The notes under the pieces were generated by a model. That model worked only from the letters and a program-made list of their open reading frames with translations, was not told where the DNA came from and ran no database searches. DNA of 64,000 nt from Xanthostigma xanthostigma (lineage: Eukaryota; Arthropoda; Insecta; Raphidioptera; Raphidiidae): NCBI GenBank assembly GCA_963575645.1, contig OY754468.1:12462001-12526000 (forward strand), written 5' to 3'. Shown here in pieces: positions 57,838-64,000 of this stretch. The translations under genes were made by a program, and so were the position numbers. Position 1 is the first letter of the stretch. Each line of letters starts with the position of its first letter.

Positions 57838-58640
57838 ATCAATTAATATGGGCAATTTGTTATTTTTAGGGTTTCGTACCTCAAAAAGAAAGAAGGAACT
57901 TCGTTGTCCGTCTGTGTGTGTGTCAAGATCCTTTTTCTTAGGAACGCGTGGAAGTATCAAGTTAAAATTAATATCAAATACTCAGGTCTACAATCCCTTG
58001 GAGCTGTGAAAAAATAAAACTTCTAAGTCAACGCAATTAAAAGATACGGCCGTTAATGCCGCATATTTTGACACTCGCAAGGGAATCAAAACCTATGGGC
58101 TATGTGCAGGCAGGGAAGCGGAGTTACAAATTTTTCGATGCGAGCGTCTGTGGTGAGCACTAGGGGAAACTTCAAGCTTAAATTTTCCGTATGTCAGTGA
58201 GCAACGTTTATTAAAAGTGAAAATAGTTATAATTTTATGAAGTTTTTTAATTACAAAGAAAACATAGGAAAACTAAACGATCTGGGAATGCTTGTTGTGT
58301 TCCGGGCTGTTGCGCTGAAAATAAAGACCATTTGCGCCCTAATTTGACGTTCCGCTCTCAGTGTAAACAAATTAACATCAGTTTTTCTTATTACATTTTT
58401 TTTGACACATCATGGCCAACTAAAGTTTTTGACTTATCACCTTAGAAACATGTCGCGATTTCCATAAAAAGTGAGTTCAATAATTCTCTATTACCCACTA
58501 GCGGCGCTAGTAGGCTTCGTGCACACAGCCTATATAGGGTACTTTCCCGTTGACCTAGAATCATTAAATTTGGCAAGAAGCAATGTCTTATATGTCGTTT
58601 AAGTATTCACTGAATATATCTCATTCAGTCAAAACCTGTG
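57838..58640. repeat. LINE-type 3' tail interrupted by a DNA element
   Basis: AGGAACGCGTGGAAGTATC, CTTCTAAGTCAACGCAATT and CCCGTTGACCTAGAATCATT are parts of one well-known insect LINE tail. The last lies beyond the 58097-58530 insertion. Confidence 0.65.
58097..58530. mobile_element. DNA element with THAP-like remnant, inside a LINE tail
   Basis: Inverted ends GGGCTATGTGCAGG and GTGCACACAGCC are flanked by TAT (58094-58096, 58531-58533). It splits a repeat whose halves are 57860-58096 and 58531-58640. Plus-strand codons at about 58280-58370 read RSGNACCVPGCCAENK and then LTFRSQ, similar to the start of a THAP zinc finger (C-x4-C, then a basic/Phe-Arg segment). This is only suggestive. Confidence 0.4.
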
Positions 58641-59845
58641 ACGGCTACCTATGTCGTACATACACGGCTTATAGCAGTAGTGATTAGTGTTACAGTGTAT
58701 AGTTTATTGTCAACACCGTTTGAAAAAAGTTAATAATTAAAACATCATAAACATGGATGTGATTCATAATTTAATTAACGGTCCCCTTATTTCTAGCTCA
58801 TGTCAGGACAGAGAACCCGTTTAAAATGTTCACGCACCGTCACTGCACTATTTACATAAAAGTGTGTCCTAGATCTACGCTGTTTTGTTTTAGAAACAAT
58901 TCCGAATCTGCATTTCAACGTCAGAGCAGAATTTATAGATGCCATAAACTATACTTACATTTTACAGGCAATCGTTAAAATGATAGTAAATAATATTTAG
59001 TTTTTTTACTCTAGGACATCATCAAAGGTAATCATCGAGTCATACCTCGTACGCTCATACCATGTTATTTTATTTTAGTTTGACAGCATCGTTGTAATAA
59101 CGTACATATGCTTTTGATGCACTCGGCAAATAGGTTCATCCAATATTAGATTTATGATCGCGGAAGTAATTTGTGGTCCGGGAAATAAAAATCAAATAAA
59201 GAGTTCATTAACACTGATTAGAACGATGTTAGATACCCGATCTAATGTTTTATGTACTCTAGTTTTCTACACATAATATTATAGTGTAGTAGAATCTTTT
59301 GCTGCAGTCGATCAAAAATTAGGATCGTGATGTCCGGATGGCAGATTTAAGACGACACATGTCCCTTTTTTTATGAATTCCAGTCCTCCTTCACCGAAAA
59401 TTATGATCATGGTGTCATTCGATTCGGAATTACATCTGGAAAGTTTTTAAAAAAATTGATGAGGGGACAAAAAGTTGCAAAAGTTATAAACAGCTTAGTA
59501 AAACAAAAAATAGGGGTTTGTTTTTGTGCGATTATCTCAAGAACTATTGCAAATATTTTAAATCACAAAAAAGATTCTGAAAGAGCAGGAAATTTCCTAC
59601 AAAAAAGTCCCATCTCCCGGAACTCTATCACCAAAATTTCTAATTTTAATTTAGAGTTGAAAATCGGGCTAAAAATTGATTTTCTATTTCTTATACGAGA
59701 AGCTAAAAGACACGAAAATATTGAAAATTATATAAAAAATAGAAAAAAAAATTAGCACCGTCAGCGGACGCTTGTTTTGTATTAGAACTGTTACTGTGTA
59801 CGTGCGTAGCACGTTGTTGCAGTTTGTATAATTATGTATTTATAA
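58640..59845. other. unassigned sequence
   Basis: A 99-codon ORF (59456-59755) has no motif and a repeat-like base composition. Confidence 0.4.
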
Positions 59846-59849
59846 GATT

Positions 59850-60100
59850 TAGGGTGTGTTAGCGGGCCAGACTCTAAATTAAAAACTAAAACACATACTA
59901 AATTTAAATCTTTACTTATTTAGTTTAAAGGAATTTTCATATAAAGATAATAAAAAGGGTTAATTATCTTGAGCTTGAGGATCCAAACACCTGAGATCTC
60001 TTGTTTTTGATACGTTCATTGATGTCAGGTTAGGTAGTTATTTTCAGAATAGATTCTGGTTGCGGGCCGTATTGAGATGGCACATTTTAAATCCGTTGAT
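59850..60100. mobile_element. partial hAT MITE of the 20173 family
   Basis: GTTAGCGGGCCAGACTC, GAGCTTGAGGATCC and GCGGGCCGTATTGAGATGGC are shared with 20173-20446. The ends are lost. Confidence 0.7.
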
Positions 60101-60109
60101 ACTTCCACC

Positions 60110-61150
60110 CCCTCCCAGCTACCTGTACGGAACGTGCGCTCGTCGGTGATTGGCCGTGATCACTCGTTGCCTTTGCCACTTGTCGCTTTCCTGCTTTAAA
60201 GTACAGTCGAGTACGCTATTGTCAACTGTCAAGTTGTTATTGTTAGTTTTGTTGAGTTGCGAGTTTGTAGTTTTTCAACAGACTGTACAAGCGCAAGACC
60301 GCATTCGCATCTAACTTCCGAGCTTTTTAGATTCATGGCGCGTACTATATAGAATGTAGCGTGTATAAAAAATTTAGTATTTCGATATTTGTTGTTATAG
60401 CGGCAATAGAAATACACACTCTGTGAAAATGTACGGACCCTAAAAACGGGCATCTTGTAAAAAAGATATTAAAAATCTTTACAACGTTTCATAATAGCTA
60501 AAAAAATATAATGAAGCTTTATAATTTATTTATTTGGCAGTTGCACCTCACTCATTGTTGACATATATTTTCTGTCTCAAATGTGGAAGCATGTGGGAAA
60601 CCTGCTGCATCTGTATATCAATTTATATTTAATATAGTTCACATTTCTATTATTAGACACTTAAAAAAAAAACCAACGGCTTTGAAAATTGGCAATAGTT
60701 CAGTTGTTGACTGTTGACAAACTTAGAACTGGACCTTTTAAATATATCACTTCACTGTTTCTTCACAAAATACTGACAATTCAATTCAATAATAATAATA
60801 TGTAGGTACGTCGAGATATTATTCATAGCGATTTATTTATCTTTTACCCGCGACTTCGTACGCGTGGAATCAGTGTGTATAATTGATATAATTTATTAAA
60901 AAAATCATAAATTCAAGCAAGACTTTAATTTATAAGATGGCCCTATAAACAATGTTTTTGAAGTAAAACTTCTTTACGCACGCTTGACTTGGGGAGTAAG
61001 CTGGTGAATGCCTGACGAGAGATTTACGGAAGTGTGATTGGGCGAGACGAACGGAAGTTGAGAGGGAGATATAAGTTAGTTTGCCGAAACAAGGCCGAAA
61101 CCGAAAGTTTGGTCGGACACTAAAAATAGGTATTAACTTCTATTTTGTTC
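60110..61150. other. unassigned sequence
   Basis: ACCCGCGACTTCGTACGCGT at 60847 is a retroelement edge. No gene was recognised. Confidence 0.4.
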
Positions 61151-61158
61151 ATCTAACT

Positions 61159-61696
61159 CATAGGTTCCCAAACTTTTTTGTCTCGTAGACCACTTGCCAT
61201 GTTTTTCGGTTTTGGGTAGACCCCCTGCTTATTTGATATTAATTTTTTGCAAATTCATTAATTTCAAATATGTTTTTGTCAACCGGTATAGTGCTACTCA
61301 CTTTGAACGATTTAAATTTATAACGGTAGTGAAATGTAGTGTAAAATGTTTACTTTTATACATTTATTAATTAGATTCAAATTAAAACGAAACAAATTAA
61401 AATTTAATTTCTGTTACATAAAATAACTAAGCAAAAAATAAATGCTTTTAGTGTGAGGGATGAACCTGATGCTTTAATAATAAATTTTCAACATTTGGCA
61501 TCAATTTAGTTAGATTTAATCTTAAATCTCTTCGGTTAACGATGTCCAGTTTGTTTCTTTTTTTGTTAAGAGATTCACTATCGTTGACCCCCATTTTCAT
61601 TTCATGGTCCCCCAATTTTTTTTCCTTCTGAAATAGACCCCTTGCAAGTTGTCGTCGACCCCTGGGGGTCGATATAGACCACTTTGGGAATCACTG
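61159..61696. mobile_element. hAT MITE, compact copy of the 28770 family
   Basis: It begins CATAGGTTCCCAAAC and ends CACTTTGGGAATCACTG, in reverse orientation relative to 28770. It carries the same interior without the 5.9-kb insertion, and so defines the ancestral junction (ACCCAAAACCGAAAAACATGG). No clear 8-bp duplication is left. Confidence 0.8.
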
Positions 61697-61699
61697 ATA

Positions 61700-62455
61700 T
61701 ATAACCGAAACTAATTATTTGATTGGTCCAAATTTACTATCATCCAAACCTTCGATTAAATTCAATTGTATTGATTTTACAAATGAAAAACACGCGTAGA
61801 TAAAAATGAAATAAAACGTTGTTAGTCCCACACAAAACAACAAAATTTTAGTGAGGAGTGAAGAAGGTATGGTTCGTTGACCAAGGCACACCTACGGCTT
61901 GTTGATACATCATTCTAAGAGGATTATTGTCATGTAATTTACAGAGATCTACTACAGATAAAATGTACGCGTCGTGTTTGTGGAATACAATGCGATCAAC
62001 CGACTAAAATATTATCAGATTTAACCAGTTGGCAGTTGCAAAATGCAATGTTTCATTTCAATACAGATTACACTATTATATGCACAGTGTAAACCCCATT
62101 TAGCTGGAAGCTCACGTACCACTTTTCAAGAAGTGTTTGATTCACGTAGAAATTTTGAACAGTGGTACAGATAGATGGACAAGAAAAAATATGTTTGCCT
62201 AATTTACCGTGGTACAGCAGGTAGGTACTGCACATCCGGTTATTGTGTCCAAAAATGTATGCCAAAAAAGTGTTTAATTGATAGAAATCAGTTAAAAAGT
62301 GTTTGATTGATAGAAATCAGTTAAGGAGGTTGATGCGTTACAGTCCCAATCAAAAGTAAGTCGAATTCTAAATAAATAAATTTTTACAAAAGATCATAAG
62401 TCGATGATACCAATAAATTATTGTCATAAAGGCATAAATAATTTTTTTTTAATAT
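61700..62455. other. unassigned sequence with one small tandem duplication
   Basis: A 28-bp unit (GTGTTTAATTGATAGAAATC) is repeated at about 62270-62325. Otherwise no feature was recognised. Confidence 0.45.
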
Positions 62456-62461
62456 TAATTA

Positions 62462-63709
62462 GGGTAATTCCGGGGGAGATGGCCCTACTAACTTTAAGGA
62501 GCTATTGTGAAGGAACTAAGATGAATAAAATATTGAATTCTGTGAGAAACGAAACTTTAATTATAATTCTTATAGAACATGAACGAAATATTACTTGTAA
62601 ATAAACAAAAACAAGTAATTTTAAACTTTGAAAAAAAAGTAGAATTGGTCATCTCTCCCGGAGTATCCGGGAGTGATGGCCATAGTGGTCGGGAGAGATG
62701 GCCAGTACTTTATTTGCCTTTCCCTTTGCACTTAAGAGCTTTTAACTCCTTCTTTTTTTGATTACCACACTTGGAAGACATGTTCTCGACTTGGCTGTAA
62801 TTCTCATGAAGCTAGAACATACAAACACTGCACTAAATCCAATCTTCAATTATTTTTTTTTCTTATGATAGTTGGCACCACAACCTCTGCAGTTTTCTTC
62901 CAAGAGAGTTTCTTCGCAACTGCTATCTAACATACTGCAAATAGCCTTGCTTGTTTTGCTTAACTGTGTCGGTCTTAATTTCTTTTTTGATTATCTTTGG
63001 TTTTCTAGATTTCTATTCTTTTTCTTCTTTCTCTTTTTCTTTTATTTTTCGTTTTTTAATATGTTCTTCAGACGTCAAGAGGATGTCTACTTCCTTGACT
63101 CGTTTGCGGACTTTGTTGAGTTTTACAGGCAGTGGAAATACTTTGTTCAGTGCTTTTGTTGGTGTTGGTTGGTCCACCGTCTGTATGCTCGATATCTCTT
63201 TCATTAAGTGACTCAATGTCCTTACTAAAAGCGTGTTCCGGAATGGCACCTGGATTTAGGAAAAGAACTCCTGCTGCCTTGAATTCTGAAATTGCATTTT
63301 ATGGCCATCTCTCCCGGAAAAAATGTGGCCATCTCTCCCGATAGTCCGGATGAGATGGTTACATTAGGTAATTAAAGCAGCGTATAAATTTTTGAATAAA
63401 TTTTGAGATTAGAACACGTAAAAATGATTATCTTCACAAGGAAAGTACAAAAAAATGACAAAACTTTTAAAACCCCTTTAAGATCACTTAATATGTCAAA
63501 CCCTTAATTAATAACAAACATGTCTTAAAAAATCAAAGTCAAATTACTCAACTTTCGTTTCTTTTTTTTACACAAATCCACTAACACTAATTGTTGCTTG
63601 TTGTGAAATGAAGCAAACTATATTGAAAATAGAGTCATTTGTTTACTCTTAGTTAGACTTTTTTCTATTGGCCATCTCTCCCGTAAGGCCATCTCCCCCA
63701 GAATTACCC
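62462..63709 (-). mobile_element. pogo/Tc1-type DNA transposon, internally deleted
   Basis: The element begins GGGTAATTCCGGGGGAGATGG and ends with the near-complement (CCCCCAGAATTACCC), flanked by TA at 62460-62461 and 63710-63711. The inverted match even extends to AATT outside. The motif GGGAGAGATGGCC or its complement recurs near both ends (62476, about 62655-62702, about 63303-63340, about 63670-63695), as subterminal repeats that a transposase could bind. Inside, on the minus strand, is the decayed end of a transposase. The element is non-autonomous. Confidence 0.65.
62740..63249 (-). pseudogene. remnant of a pogo-like transposase C-terminus
   Basis: On the minus strand the frame from 63249 reads a lysine-rich tail (ILLTSEEHIKKRKIKEKEK), as follows the DDE domain of pogo/Tigger-type transposases. 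After a frame change, a cysteine-rich module follows: CRGCGANYHK, then IEDWI-stop-CSVCMF-stop-LHEN. The family pattern is EDWIQC..C..W.HE. The two stops are TAG, exactly where CAG (Gln) and TGG (Trp) are expected, so they look like single-base decay. The DDE catalytic core is absent. Confidence 0.5.
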
Positions 63710-64000
63710 TAATTATATCAGTATTTTACTTAATGGACTAACTTTTGAATTTTTTGTACAAAGTTAGGTTAGAAAAAATAAATTTATCTAAATATCTGTA
63801 TTTTACATATTTTTTGCAGTAAATATCATTAAAAAGTTGAAAATTCTGTTAAAATTGTCAAGAATAAAAGTCCATAACCGAAAAGTGCTAAGGTTTAATA
63901 CATTTTTTTATTTATTAAAAGTCTCCTAATTAAATTGGAAAAAATATTAATATATGCGTGAGACATCGATGCTTTACATAGTTAGTTTTCGGAACTGCTG

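Noticed and set aside
59456..59755. 99-codon ORF
   Set aside because: Low-complexity lysine/isoleucine composition and no motif; probably an AT-rich repeat tail.

Overview
This window is eukaryotic nuclear DNA, most likely from an insect. It is AT-rich, has split genes with GT-AG introns up to about 23 kb, and is packed with animal-type mobile elements: hAT, Tc1/mariner/pogo and PIF/Harbinger miniature elements, a tRNA-derived SINE, non-LTR retrotransposons and a solo LTR. The order cannot be fixed from the sequence alone.

The only clear host gene is on the minus strand. It is a cAMP-dependent protein kinase catalytic subunit of the PRKX / Drosophila Pka-C3 type, in five coding exons: 45959-45791, 37088-36733, 13799-13618, 13546-13469 and 12958-12833. 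They join in frame with consensus splice sites, from the middle of the glycine-rich loop to the stop codon. The first coding exon or exons, about 50-60 residues if the length matches the family, were not found and probably lie further upstream. A second possible host exon, a GPCR-like TM7 segment at 42037-41956 on the minus strand, is tentative.

Layout: 1-12.8 kb lies downstream of the kinase gene and holds nested fold-back elements, hAT and Harbinger MITEs, a solo LTR and an 815-bp Tc1-like MITE with about 340-bp arms. 12.8-46.0 kb is the kinase gene. Its 22.9-kb intron (36732-13800) contains tandem hAT insertions at one target and a 6.4-kb hAT element that encloses a 120-bp satellite array of about 31 units (30453-34242). 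Its 8.7-kb intron (45790-37089) contains an array of ACATGTTC motifs, SINE copies and a Harbinger element ending about 25 bp from a splice donor. 46-64 kb is upstream sequence or a further intron. It carries an apparently intact two-ORF non-LTR retrotransposon (51905 to about 57.4-57.7 kb, minus strand), its neighbouring Tc1-like MITE, and a pogo-like element with a decayed transposase end (62462-63709).

The most striking points are: (i) an 8-bp target duplication whose two copies sit 6.4 kb apart around the satellite; (ii) a satellite with a 360-bp higher-order repeat and 14 perfect CRE octamers, inside a PKA intron; (iii) several fold-back elements carrying hammerhead-ribozyme-like cores, one bounded by a perfect 12-bp duplication; and (iv) two perfect 50-bp palindromes. 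Apart from the kinase and the LINE ORFs, most long ORFs in the window are by-products of repeats.
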